DNA of 64,000 bases from CAYNLK01 sp964398055 (GCA_964398055.1 CAYNLK010000004.1:124001-188000), one strand, 5' to 3'; shown: positions 46,607 to 54,894, counted from the first letter of the stretch. Made by a program: numbers and translations. The notes: generated from the sequence alone by a model not told the origin.

Positions 46607-47629
46607 CTACTTGGCTTTCTGGCGCAAGGCTTCGATAATCATGGGCACCACTTCCTTCAGATCGCCCACAATCTTGTAATGGGCAATGTCGAAAATGGGC
46701 GCGTTGGGGTCGGTGTTGATGGCGATGATCTTGTGCGACTCGTCCATGCCGGCCCGGTGCTGGACCGCGCCGGAGATGCCGGCGGCGATATAGAGCCGCG
46801 GCCGCACCGTGGTGCCGGTCTGCCCGACCTGATGTTCGCGGGAGATGTAACCGGCGTCGACCGCGGCCCGCGACGCCCCCACCTGGCCGCCCAGCACGTG
46901 GGCCAGCTCTTGCAGCAGTTCAAACTCCTCTTTGCTGCCGACGCCCCCGCCGCCGGCCACAATAGTGGCCGCGTCTTTCAAATTCACGGTTGACTGGCGC
47001 GTTTCCCGGCTCAACACCTGCAAAGCCAGGTCGCCCGGCTGAAAAACTGGCTCGACCTGTTCGATCACGCCCTGGCGGGTAGCATCCGGCTCGGGCCGGC
47101 GCATCACCCCGGAGCGGACGGTGGCCATCTGCGGGTGCATGGTGGGATTGACAATAGTGGCGATGAGGTTGCCGCCAAAGGCCGGTCGAATCTGGTAGAG
47201 CAAATCTTTGTAGATCTTCTTGTCCTTTTTAGACTCGTAGTCGCCAATTTGTAAGTCGGTGCAATCGGCGGTGAGGCCGGCCCGGACGGCGCTGGCCACA
47301 CGCGGGGCCAGGTCGCGGCCGATGGGGGTCGCCCCCACCAGAAAAATGTAGGGCCGGTGGGCCTGGATCAGGTCGATAACCAGCCGGGCATAGGGCAGGG
47401 TGCGGTAGAATTCCAGTTCGGGGTGGTCGGCCAGCAGCACCCGGTCCGCCCCGGAATGAATGGCGGTTTCGGCCAGTTCGCCAACCCGGTAACCGCCCAG
47501 CACGGCCCACAGTTCGCTGCCCAGCTTGTTGGCCAGGTCACGCCCCTTGCCCAGCAGTTCCAAACTGACCTCGGCCAGTTGGCCCTCTTCCTGCTCGATG
47601 AAAACCCAGACGTTGCGTTGATTGGTCAT
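46607..47629 (-). CDS. etfA: Electron transfer flavoprotein alpha subunit
   Basis: 340 residues. N-terminal domain I VWVFIEQEEGQLAEVSLELLGKG, and the FAD-binding C-terminal domain with GGVGSKEEFELL, VGASRAAVDAGYISREHQVGQTG, and YIAAGISGAVQHRAGMDESHKIIAINTDPNAPIFDIAHYKIVGDL, the ETF-alpha signature. It carries electrons from acyl-CoA dehydrogenase to a quinone reductase. The start overlaps nothing; the spacer to etfB is 88 bases and includes a filler tract. Complete and standard. Confidence 0.96.
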   Translation of the reverse strand: MTNQRNVWVFIEQEEGQLAEVSLELLGKGRDLANKLGSELWAVLGGYRVGELAETAIHSGADRVLLADHPELEFYRTLPYARLVIDLIQAHRPYIFLVGATPIGRDLAPRVASAVRAGLTADCTDLQIGDYESKKDKKIYKDLLYQIRPAFGGNLIATIVNPTMHPQMATVRSGVMRRPEPDATRQGVIEQVEPVFQPGDLALQVLSRETRQSTVNLKDAATIVAGGGGVGSKEEFELLQELAHVLGGQVGASRAAVDAGYISREHQVGQTGTTVRPRLYIAAGISGAVQHRAGMDESHKIIAINTDPNAPIFDIAHYKIVGDLKEVVPMIIEALRQKAK

Positions 47630-47717
47630 ATTCGTTTCCTTAATGAATGGACCGCCGACGGCTGACCACCGGAGGATTCAAATCAGCGGTCGGTCGCCGG
47701 CGGTCGGCGGTCAAGCC

Positions 47718-48623
47718 TCATCCGACGATATATTCCTGAATCAATTCCTCGATCAGGGCGGCAATGCCTTCTTTGGTGGCGCTAATCTCTTTGCTTTCGG
47801 TGCTTTCCAGCACCACAAAGTTGATCTTGTAGACCTGCGTCGGCGAGCCGGCCAGGCCCAGCTTGGCCTCGTCGGCGGCCACGTCTTCGGCCGTCCAGAC
47901 CTCGATCTTTAAGTTGCGGCCGGTCAGGTACGCTTCCAGGTTGGCTTCGGTTTCAAACTCCGGCCAGCGCTGCAAGAGCGACCTGTACTCCAGCGGGGTG
48001 GCCGCCAGCTTGTACTCGATCCGCTTGCGAGCCGAGGCCGGGCGGGGCTGGTTGGCCGAACCGACCACGGTCAGCAGGCAGGGCAACGGGCATTTGACGA
48101 TCTCGGCGCCCAGTTCCAAAGCCCGTTGAGCAACAATTTCAGCGCCGTCCAGGTTGAGAATCGCTTCGGCGTAGGTGATCTGGGGGATGCCCAGCTTTTC
48201 GGCGGTTTGGGGGCCAACCTGGGCCGTGTCGCCGTCGATGGCCTGCCGGCCGGCCAGGATCAGGTCGAACCGGCCCAGTTTTTGGATGGCGCAGCTCAGG
48301 GCATATGAGGTCGCCAGGGTATCGGCCCCGGCAAATTTTTTGTCGGTCAGCAGGATGACCCGGTCGGCTCCGCGGTAGAGCGACTCGCGCAGCACTTCGG
48401 CCGCCTTGGGCGGCCCCATGGTGATGACCGTGACCCGGCCGCCGTACTTGTCCTTGAGTTGCAAGGCCATTTCCAGGGCGTTGAGGTCTTCCGGGTTGAA
48501 GATGGCCGGCAAGGCGTTGCGGTTCATGGTGCCGTCCTTGGTCATCACTTCGCCGCTGATGTTGTGGGTGTCGGGCACCTGCTTGACCAGGACCACCATG
48601 TTGTAACTTCCATTTGCTGACAT
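47718..48623 (-). CDS. etfB: Electron transfer flavoprotein beta subunit
   Basis: 301 residues from ATG 48,623 behind a GGAGGTGTCA ribosome-binding site. The frame is open for 138 bases upstream, but that part is repeat words. Key motifs: MVVLVKQVPDTHN, NPEDLNALEMALQLKD, VTVITMGPPKAAEVLRESLYRGADRVILLTD, and DLILAGRQAIDGDTAQVGPQTAEKLGIPQITY, which bind AMP. It pairs with EtfA to carry electrons from acyl-CoA dehydrogenases. First gene of the etfB-etfA-acd operon, with a promoter at 48,752-48,780 inside the 55-bp direct repeat. Confidence 0.96.
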   Translation of the reverse strand: MSANGSYNMVVLVKQVPDTHNISGEVMTKDGTMNRNALPAIFNPEDLNALEMALQLKDKYGGRVTVITMGPPKAAEVLRESLYRGADRVILLTDKKFAGADTLATSYALSCAIQKLGRFDLILAGRQAIDGDTAQVGPQTAEKLGIPQITYAEAILNLDGAEIVAQRALELGAEIVKCPLPCLLTVVGSANQPRPASARKRIEYKLAATPLEYRSLLQRWPEFETEANLEAYLTGRNLKIEVWTAEDVAADEAKLGLAGSPTQVYKINFVVLESTESKEISATKEGIAALIEELIQEYIVG

Positions 48624-48727
48624 TGACACCTCCATAGTCAGGGATGAGGGATGAAGGACACTTGCGCCTGCGCGCAGTGCAGGTGTGAGGGATGAATTTG
48701 TCTTTATTTCATCCCTCATCCCTCCGC

Positions 48728-48782
48728 CTTCATCCTTCAAAATAAGGTTAGAGTATACCATTCATCACAGCAGTCAGCAAAG
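48728..48782. repeat. 55-bp direct repeat, copy 1, with etfB promoter
   Basis: An exact copy of 50,841-50,895. On the minus strand it holds TTGCTG (48,780-48,775), 17-base spacer, TATACT (48,757-48,752), about 130 bases upstream of etfB. Confidence 0.95.
48752..48780 (-). promoter_or_regulatory. Promoter of etfB
   Basis: On the minus strand TTGCTG, 17-base spacer, TATACT. A complete second copy sits in the other 55-bp repeat (50,865-50,893). Confidence 0.6.
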
Positions 48783-48879
48783 AATAAAAAAGGCCATTGG
48801 CGGCGGACCACCTGGCCTGAACTGGCTCCAAAATTCGACTATTGCGGTTTGGCCGAAGGATGTTACAGCCTCCGGCCAA

Positions 48880-49815
48880 TCAGCCGGATTTTCGCGCCGC
48901 CGGCCGGGCCAGCAAGCGGCGGGCGACGTCTCCGGCTTCGCCCCGCTTGCTTTTGAGGGCGATGGCGTTGGCAACAGTCTGCTTCAAAATGGGCATCGAG
49001 TGGGCCGGCTCGCGCCGGGCGGCCACGGTGTTGTCCATCAGGGCCAGCAAGGCCTGGCCGGGGGTGAGTTGGCGGGGCCGCCACATTGCGCCGGGTTGGT
49101 ATTCGGTGACGATGATTAAGCCCACCGGCAACGGTTCGACGCCCACTTGCCCGCCGAGCGTCTCGACTGGCGTTTTGCAGGGTTGGCTGTTGTGGCCGCG
49201 AATGGAAAGCGGGCGGGGATAGGGATGAACGAGTCCCTATTTATCCAACACGGCAAATTCATCGGAATAGTAGACGGCCCCGGCTTCGACCAAAGCCTTG
49301 ACCAGCGTGGTTTTGCCGGCGAAGCTCCGGCCCGGAATGAGGATGGCCTGTCTTTGCCAACCAACCGCGACTGCGCCGGCGTGGACAAAAAGGCAATCCG
49401 AGGCCAGAAAGGCGGTCAGCAATTCAGCGTGCCGGGCCAGCGTGTCGAAAAGTTGAGGCAGTTCCAGGGTGCAGGCCAGCAGGGCCGAGCCGTAGTAGAG
49501 CAGGTGGTAGTGGCGCTGGCCCTGGCGTTGACTGGGCGGGGCCTGTCCTGCCGAAGGTGTCGAATGGGCCAGTCGCAGCGAGTACAAAATGTCTACCTCG
49601 ACCGCATCATCGGTATCCCCTGGGGGAGCGGGCACCCAGCCCAGGGGCAGGTGTGGGGCGGCCAGTTCCAGCGCCGCCGGGTTGTTGCTCCGCAATCCAA
49701 AACGCAGGCCATAGGCCGTAAAACTTTGTCCAGCCGTCCAGCTTGGACGGTCTACGTTGGCCTGCCCCCTGCGGGCAGTGGTGTGGGGTAGGGTAGGTAG
49801 GGGGTTGGTTGACAT
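48880..49815 (-). pseudogene. HprK/Ser kinase-like gene interrupted by an in-frame TAG
   Basis: From ATG 49,815 the frame encodes a kinase-like protein of about 310 codons broken by one TAG at 49,237-49,239. Before the stop: SFTAYGLRFGLRSNNP, then FLASDCLFVHAGAVAV and the P-loop LIPGRSFAGKTTLVKALVEAG followed by YYSDEFAVLDK. After the stop the same frame continues GLVHPYPRPLSIRG and PLPVGLIIVTEYQPGAMWRP, the standard remainder of HprK-like phosphorylase/kinase folds. Related proteins usually read Gln or Glu plus Gly at this position, so CAG to TAG is the simplest event. Both halves are otherwise intact. These orphan HprK-like proteins are of unknown role and often lie near peptide-modification genes. 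Confidence 0.82.
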
Positions 49816-49829
49816 CTTTATTCCTTGAG

Positions 49830-49868
49830 TAGGTTGGGTTGAATCCCCAAGGGGTGAAACCCAACCTA
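49830..49868. repeat. REP element left of the transposase
   Basis: TAGGTTGGGTT at 49,830-49,840 is complementary to AACCCAACCTA at 49,858-49,868, matching the array on the far side of the RAYT gene. Confidence 0.75.
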
Positions 49869-49871
49869 TTC

Positions 49872-50414
49872 CTACTCCTGACCAACATTCGGGGGAAACG
49901 ATATAGCGACTCCCGCTCCCCAATCGGCGGGATAACGGCCCGCCTCAACATAACGCCGAAAACTGGAATGCGCCCAATCCAGCGGCGCATTGACCAGACC
50001 ATGCTTGACCGGGTTGTAATGAATGTACTCAACATGCCGAATGAAATCATCCTCATCCCGAATTTGATGTTCCCAAAAGCGACGCTGCCATACGGCTTTC
50101 TCTTGCTTGCTTTGTCGGGATGCAGAGACCTGCCCCTGATAAGTCGTTGCGCAATGATGACTGAAATAGCTTTTGATGAGCCGCCAGCGCGTGGAAAAAT
50201 CGGCGTCCCCGGCCGGCAGCGTCCATAGACTGTGGATATGGTCGGGTAAGACAACGATGGCCTCAATTTTGAAGGGATGGCCAGTCATCACATAGCGGAA
50301 AGCCTGGCGCAGCAACACAATATTTTCCGGGGCGCACAAAAATTTGCGCCGGTTGTGGGTCACCAGCGTAAAAAAGTAGGTTGCGCCAGGGGTTTTGGCG
50401 CGGCGGTATTCCAT
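49872..50414 (-). CDS. REP-associated tyrosine transposase (RAYT)
   Basis: A 180-residue Y1 transposase. It has the HUH motif in IVVLPDHIHSLWTLP, the single catalytic Tyr in VEYIHYNPVKHGL, and the N-terminal ATYFFTLVTHNRRKFL. RAYT proteins cut and join single strands at REP hairpins, and are single-copy domesticated relatives of IS200/IS605. It is flanked by REP units on both sides (49,830-49,868 and 50,478-50,840). Its ATG follows no clear ribosome-binding site. It lies between a broken HprK-like gene and a REP array, all inside the 55-bp direct repeats. Intact and probably able to process REPs. Confidence 0.92.
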   Translation of the reverse strand: MEYRRAKTPGATYFFTLVTHNRRKFLCAPENIVLLRQAFRYVMTGHPFKIEAIVVLPDHIHSLWTLPAGDADFSTRWRLIKSYFSHHCATTYQGQVSASRQSKQEKAVWQRRFWEHQIRDEDDFIRHVEYIHYNPVKHGLVNAPLDWAHSSFRRYVEAGRYPADWGAGVAISFPPNVGQE

Positions 50415-50477
50415 AACCAGCCCAAAGAAGAGATTTTTGCCGGCGGTATTTTAGCCGATTATCCCTCAACAGGGAAA

Positions 50478-50840
50478 TGGTGTAGGTTGGGTTGAACGGT
50501 AACGTGTAGGTTGAGTTGAACACCGTGAAACCCAACACCATACGCCTCACGGGATTTGTTGGGTCTCGCCACAGGCTCGATCCAACCTACGCATTACGCA
50601 TTATGCAGCGCGTAGGTTGGGTTGAACATCGTGAAACCCAACACGATACACGATGTTGCGTTTCACCAGAGGGTGTTGGGTCTCACCGTAGGTGCTGCTG
50701 TAGGTTGGGTTGAACACCGTGAAACCCAACAAATCCCACCCCAACCCAGCCACAGGAAAGTGTTGGGTCTCATTCTTCGACCCAACCTACACGCTGGCTA
50801 TACGTAGGTTGGGTTGAACACCGTGAAACCCAACACCATA
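50478..50840. repeat. REP array: GTAGGTTGGGTTGAACACCG units
   Basis: At least five units: near 50,481-50,540, 50,610-50,645, 50,699-50,731, 50,760-50,793 and 50,803-50,838. Each unit is a near-palindrome (GTAGGTTGGGTT ... AACCCAAC) around GAACACCGTGA. Units are in both orientations, as in BIMEs. This 363-base stretch has no gene. The same gap (50,415-51,031) also holds the second 55-bp repeat and a promoter. Confidence 0.88.
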
Positions 50841-50895
50841 CTTCATCCTTCAAAATAAGGTTAGAGTATACCATTCATCACAGCAGTCAGCAAAG
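50841..50895. repeat. 55-bp direct repeat, copy 2
   Basis: Identical over 55 bases to 48,728-48,782, including the promoter, which here points at the REP array and the RAYT gene. The flanks differ at once on both sides. Distance between copies is 2,113 bases. Confidence 0.95.
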
Positions 50896-50939
50896 CGGGG
50901 CAAATTACCGAATAGGGTTAGTGAAATTTGTAACCAGAA

Positions 50940-50968
50940 TTGACTGTCCTTGATAGTTGTCTTAAACT
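50940..50968 (+). promoter_or_regulatory. Promoter of the delta-60 protein gene
   Basis: TTGACT at 50,940-50,945, 17-base spacer and TAAACT at 50,963-50,968, about 60 bases before the ATG. Confidence 0.5.
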
Positions 50969-51031
50969 GTGATCAATCTTGCTTAAATCACGGGAAAAAA
51001 GCACCGTAATGCCGCATTCAACGGTGAGTCT

Positions 51032-52351
51032 ATGTTGAACGTACCGAGAGTTATTGTCGTCAGCGCGGTGATGTTGATTGGCCTGCTTCTTGGCTTAACC
51101 ACTACAGCCAGCGCGAACGATCCAGGTGATCTCGATACCGGTTTCGGCATGACCGGCATAGTCACTACTCCCATTGGAAACGGTGATGATGTTGGACAGG
51201 CAGTCGCCATCCAGGTAGACGGTAAGCTGGTGGTGGCCGGTAGCGCCAGTTACGGCGGTGTCCGTCACTTTGCCTTGGCGCGTTATGATCGTGCTGGTGG
51301 TCTGGATTCAACTTTTGGGAGTGGCGGTGTAGTGACTACAACCATTGACCTCGAGTGCTTCGGTCGGGCTGTAGTTATCCAGGCCGATGGCAGTATTGTC
51401 GTTGGGGGCGCCAGTATAAACAACGGTACCAACGGCGATTTTGCACTGGTGCGCTATCACACCGATGGCAGTTTGGACACCTCCTTTGGGACAAACGGGG
51501 TTATAACGACATCGATCGGTGGCGGTGATGACCAGGGGTACGCTGTAGCCATCCAAAACGATGGTAAAATTTTGGCTGCCGGTTCCAGCCATGATGGCAA
51601 CGACTATAATTTTGCCGTGGTTCGGTACAATGCCAATGGCAGCCTTGACAGTTCATTCGGTCATAGCGGCGTTGTCACTACGCCGATAGGTAGCAGTAAT
51701 GACTGGGGTTATGGAATTGCCATCCAACCTGATGAGAAGATTGTGGTGGCCGGTTCCAGCAATAGTGGTGCTGGCGGCAACATTGCTGTGGTCCGTTATG
51801 ATAGTAGTGGCAGTCTCGATAGTAATTTCGGTAACAGCGGGATTGTGACCACCTCTATTGGCCTGGGCGCAAGCGGTAGCGCTGTGGCAATCCAGAACAA
51901 CGGTAAAATTGTTGTGGCCGGAATCAGCCGGGAAAGCACCAGCGACTTTACCACGGTACGTTACGACAACAATAGCGCTCCGGACACTACCTTCGGCGTC
52001 AATGGGGTTGTAACCACGACAATCGGGCAGGGTGGGGGCGCCACGGCTGTGGCTATTCAACCCGGCAACAAAATTGTAGTTGCCGGTGTTAGTTACAACG
52101 GGAGCAATTATGATTTTGGGGTAATCCGTTATCTTAGCGATGGAGCGGTAGATAATACCTTTGGTAATGAGGGAAAAGTTATCACTCCTATCGGCAGTGG
52201 TGATGATAATAGCTATGGTGTAGCTATTCAAGCGGACGGTAAAATAGTGGTGGTTGGCTACAGCCACAATGGCAGCAATACCGACTTCGCCGTTGTACGT
52301 TATTTTGGTGATAGGTATCTGTATCTGCCCATTATTCTCAAGAGAACGTAG
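51032..52351 (+). CDS. Secreted delta-60 repeat (DUF5122) protein
   Basis: A 439-residue secreted protein. Signal peptide MLNVPRVIVVSAVMLIGLLL at 1-29 ends in TASAND. Seven delta-60 repeats follow, each about 50-60 residues with F-G-x-x-G-[VI]-[VI]-T-T at the repeat start, then DD-x-G-x-AVAIQ-x-DGK-[IL]-[VL]-[VA]-G and DFA[VL]VRY (residues 35-430). Such repeats fold as beta-propeller blades in exported proteins. The C-terminal YLYLPIILKRT is like that of the broken surface protein near 27.8 kb and recurs in many proteins of this phylum, suggesting an anchoring or sorting tail. Function is unknown; probably a surface adhesin or binding protein. Confidence 0.85.
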   Translation: MLNVPRVIVVSAVMLIGLLLGLTTTASANDPGDLDTGFGMTGIVTTPIGNGDDVGQAVAIQVDGKLVVAGSASYGGVRHFALARYDRAGGLDSTFGSGGVVTTTIDLECFGRAVVIQADGSIVVGGASINNGTNGDFALVRYHTDGSLDTSFGTNGVITTSIGGGDDQGYAVAIQNDGKILAAGSSHDGNDYNFAVVRYNANGSLDSSFGHSGVVTTPIGSSNDWGYGIAIQPDEKIVVAGSSNSGAGGNIAVVRYDSSGSLDSNFGNSGIVTTSIGLGASGSAVAIQNNGKIVVAGISRESTSDFTTVRYDNNSAPDTTFGVNGVVTTTIGQGGGATAVAIQPGNKIVVAGVSYNGSNYDFGVIRYLSDGAVDNTFGNEGKVITPIGSGDDNSYGVAIQADGKIVVVGYSHNGSNTDFAVVRYFGDRYLYLPIILKRT

Positions 52352-52399
52352 TTGACTATTCTGTGGAAAAATCTTCCCTGAAGAGGACAAACAGAGCGG

Positions 52400-52744
52400 T
52401 TATATTATACCAATAGTGTAGAGAACTACTTGGTCTATTTCAGCCATGCGACTCGTAGACAATGTGCCCCAGTAGCTTAATATTCCTGATTTGTCGAGAG
52501 CACGAATTTGATGACATAAAGCAACTGAGTCTTGTTTGAGTCCACCCTCATTCATAGGTACTAATACGCAAGAAGGGAGTTTTTGAAGTTTTAGATTTGT
52601 CGTGAACGGAATTACAATAACAGTCCGGCTTGTTGGAATTCGAAGTATCCGATTATTTTGATAAATTAAAACAGGCCGTTGACCAGCCTGCTGGGAGCCT
52701 TTTACTGGGTCTAGGTCTGCTAAGTATACATCACCCCGATTCAC
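52400..52744 (-). CDS. MazF/PemK-family toxin
   Basis: A 114-residue endoribonuclease toxin. MazF/PemK features: MNRGDVYLADLDPVKGSQQAGQRPVLIYQN, TVIVIPFTTNLKLQKLPSCVLV, and QDSVALCHQIRALDKSGILSYWGTLS, with the active Arg in RPVLI. It cleaves single-stranded mRNA at short motifs. GTG start overlaps the upstream gene stop by GTGA, so translation is coupled to the 112-residue antitoxin-like protein. It is the last gene of an AT-rich three-gene operon and lies in convergent orientation to the delta-60 gene. Confidence 0.85.
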   Translation of the reverse strand: MNRGDVYLADLDPVKGSQQAGQRPVLIYQNNRILRIPTSRTVIVIPFTTNLKLQKLPSCVLVPMNEGGLKQDSVALCHQIRALDKSGILSYWGTLSTSRMAEIDQVVLYTIGII

Positions 52745-53079
52745 TCAAGTTTATCCTCTTGTTTCAGAATTTCAGCATAATGAGCTAGACCAAGATCTAC
52801 TAGTTCCAAATCTTCCTCAACAGCCTCGGCATATAAAGCGATCAATTCCTCATCACTAAGAATGTCCCGAGTTGTCAGATTTTCTTTCAGAGTTAGCTCA
52901 AGCAGCAAATCTTGAACATTGGCTGATACTCGGTCAGGAAGAATTATAATGGCATTACGAATTAAACTTGCTAGATTGGTCGGATCAGCCGATGATTGAT
53001 AAAGCGAAGCACCAATTGCAGAATTCGAAAAATCTTTATAAATAATATTTTGCGCTGAACCTGTTTTATATGCGTTCAT
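52741..53079 (-). CDS. Antitoxin-like protein of the protease-MazF operon
   Basis: A 112-residue protein from ATG 53,079 with a GAGGGCTGG ribosome-binding site; it overlaps the protease gene by 14 bases and the toxin gene by GTGA. Predicted all-helical (LIRNAIIILPDRVSANVQDLLLELTLKENLTTRDILSDEELIALYAEAVEEDLELVDLGLAHYAEIL). I recognise no DNA-binding fold in the first half, but its place immediately before MazF fits an antitoxin. The acidic C-terminus would suit blocking the basic toxin cleft. It may be the substrate of the adjacent protease. I do not know this family. Confidence 0.6.
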   Translation of the reverse strand: MNAYKTGSAQNIIYKDFSNSAIGASLYQSSADPTNLASLIRNAIIILPDRVSANVQDLLLELTLKENLTTRDILSDEELIALYAEAVEEDLELVDLGLAHYAEILKQEDKLE

Positions 53080-54073
53080 ATTTCCAGCCCTCAAACGTTC
53101 GATCATCCTGCACCCCTTCATGCATCACACCTTTACTTTGATCCACCACTCGACGTTTGGCTAAGCGACCTTCACTTACAAATCTATGACTTCCTGCATT
53201 AACACTCTCTACAAGGGCGCGTCTTAGTTCATAGTTGATTTCATTCTGTCCTTTAAGGAAAAGAAGTGGGTCATAAGGTGAAGTTAACTCAAGTTCTTTA
53301 GCAACATCGTCATAAATTGCCTTGATAATTTTATATTGCTCATCGTCTGGACTGAGAATATTTAAGCCAAGGTCGTCTCTGGCCTCTTGTCTATAGATCG
53401 TATAATCATGACTGCCGGACTCACTACATAAAAACTGAAGAAGTTTTTCAATCTTTCCATCATCCTGGATATGTTTTGACAAAAGTCTTTTGCCAAGCAT
53501 CCTGATTTGGCTTCGTGTTCGGTATACTTGTCCTAGAACAAGTGGATGCACATGGGAACTTAAAATAGTAAGAACGGTGGTGAGGTCAGTGCTGGAGTTG
53601 ATCTTAAGTTCTTCCTTGGCAAGTTCGATAAACCCATTTATTGCCTCCACGCTAACAGGAATACGAGCATTAGGTGGAGCCCCAGGAACTTGAGGATTAA
53701 GTGGTGTATTTACACTGGGGTCAATCGGGCCAAGTGTTGCCTGTTTAGTCATCAATATTGTATTCGCTCCAAGACAAAGTAATGTGCCACCGCTATGTGC
53801 CTTTGAGGGTATGATAACTTCAAATTCATCACAAAACTGACGAATTAGATTTGCAATACTCCAAGCAGCTAATGTTTGACCGCCTGTTGTGTAGAGATAA
53901 AGAGAAATTTTAGAAATACTTCCAATTGCATCTAAGTGATCAATAAAGAAATCTAAAACCTCTGGATGAATTTGAGTTTCAAGGCCTCGGCGGTCTCCAG
54001 TGATGTAAACGAGAAGTTTAGAATTACGCTTCTCTTCGAGTTTCTTATAGAGATCAATACGATCTTTGAACAT
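53066..54073 (-). CDS. Serine dehydrogenase proteinase-like (SDH/ClpP-fold) protease
   Basis: A 335-residue ClpP/crotonase-fold protease of the SDH_sah kind (PF01972-like). The pattern LYLYTTGGQTLAAWSIANLIRQFCDEFEVIIPSKAHSGGTLLCLGANTILMTKQATLGPIDPSVN matches it, with the nucleophile Ser in AHSGGTLL and conserved GPIDP. The remaining C-terminal 150 residues are helical. There is no signal peptide, so it is cytosolic. GC is visibly lower than neighbours (poly-A/T rich), a sign of transfer. It leads the operon with the antitoxin-like and MazF genes. It may control antitoxin turnover; this is inference. Confidence 0.82.
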   Translation of the reverse strand: MFKDRIDLYKKLEEKRNSKLLVYITGDRRGLETQIHPEVLDFFIDHLDAIGSISKISLYLYTTGGQTLAAWSIANLIRQFCDEFEVIIPSKAHSGGTLLCLGANTILMTKQATLGPIDPSVNTPLNPQVPGAPPNARIPVSVEAINGFIELAKEELKINSSTDLTTVLTILSSHVHPLVLGQVYRTRSQIRMLGKRLLSKHIQDDGKIEKLLQFLCSESGSHDYTIYRQEARDDLGLNILSPDDEQYKIIKAIYDDVAKELELTSPYDPLLFLKGQNEINYELRRALVESVNAGSHRFVSEGRLAKRRVVDQSKGVMHEGVQDDRTFEGWKYERI

Positions 54074-54192
54074 CATTCCTCCACAACAACCATTATATCA
54101 CGTTTTAGTGATGAGTTCTATACCTGAACTTTTGTTCTTTATTGCGTGGTTTAGGAAAGCTGGTGATGTTCAGGAAGAGTTGCTGATATTAT

Positions 54193-54894
54193 TCATTTAC
54201 TTAAAGCCTCGTACAAAGCCTGATACGCGGCTTTAACCTCTGCCGGAAGCGCCTCAATCGAAATCATAATTTCGGCCAAAATCAACTGGGGATTGGGCAG
54301 CGGTTCCTGCCACAGCCAGGCGATGTCGAGCCAGAAATGAGGCAGGGCCGCCGAGTGATAGCGACCGCCCTCGCTGAGGGGGGCGGCGTGGTACAGCTTA
54401 TCCTCGCCCAAAACGTAGAAGTCGGCCTGCTGTTGGTGTGGCCGGAGGTCGATCAGCCAATATTCCGGCACGCCGGCCTGCTCGTAGTGGGTGAATTTAC
54501 GCACCCGGTCCTCGCTGACGCTGCCCGGCGAAATAATCTCGATGACTAAATCGGGGCCGCCGGCGAATCGCTCCGGCATCAGTTTGGCGAGATTGTGTTG
54601 ACTCACAAAAAACAGGTCCGGTTCACGAGCGGGACCATCGGGCCACAGTTTCACTTCAAAGGGGGCCTGGACCATCACCCCCAGGTTAAAGATTTGCAGA
54701 AACTGGCTGAGCAGGTTGAACAAAAAACCGGCAATTTCCTGATGCTGGTATCCTGGCGGCACGTAGCTGATGACCTCCTCGTTGACCCATTCCACGATCT
54801 GGGAGTCTCCGGCAATTTGCAGATAGTCTGCATAGCTCATTTTTTGGCGCTGGGGAACCTGCGTTTCGATTGGGTCTATCACTGTGGCGACCAT
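54193..54894 (-). CDS. Uma2-family (DUF820) endonuclease-like protein
   Basis: A 233-residue protein, ATG 54,894 behind GGAGAGAG; an ATG three bases earlier is possible. The Uma2/DUF820 pattern is complete: MSYADYLQIAGD, EWVNEEVISYVPPGYQHQEIAGFLFNLL, APFEVKLWPDGPAREPDLFFV, GGPDLVIEIISPGSVSEDRVRKFTHYEQAGVPEYWLIDLRP, where EPD, IEI and D are the PD-(D/E)XK-like catalytic residues. The family is widespread in Chloroflexota and cyanobacteria, with unknown role, sometimes acting as a restriction-like nuclease. No partner gene is adjacent. Confidence 0.9.
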   Translation of the reverse strand: MVATVIDPIETQVPQRQKMSYADYLQIAGDSQIVEWVNEEVISYVPPGYQHQEIAGFLFNLLSQFLQIFNLGVMVQAPFEVKLWPDGPAREPDLFFVSQHNLAKLMPERFAGGPDLVIEIISPGSVSEDRVRKFTHYEQAGVPEYWLIDLRPHQQQADFYVLGEDKLYHAAPLSEGGRYHSAALPHFWLDIAWLWQEPLPNPQLILAEIMISIEALPAEVKAAYQALYEALSK

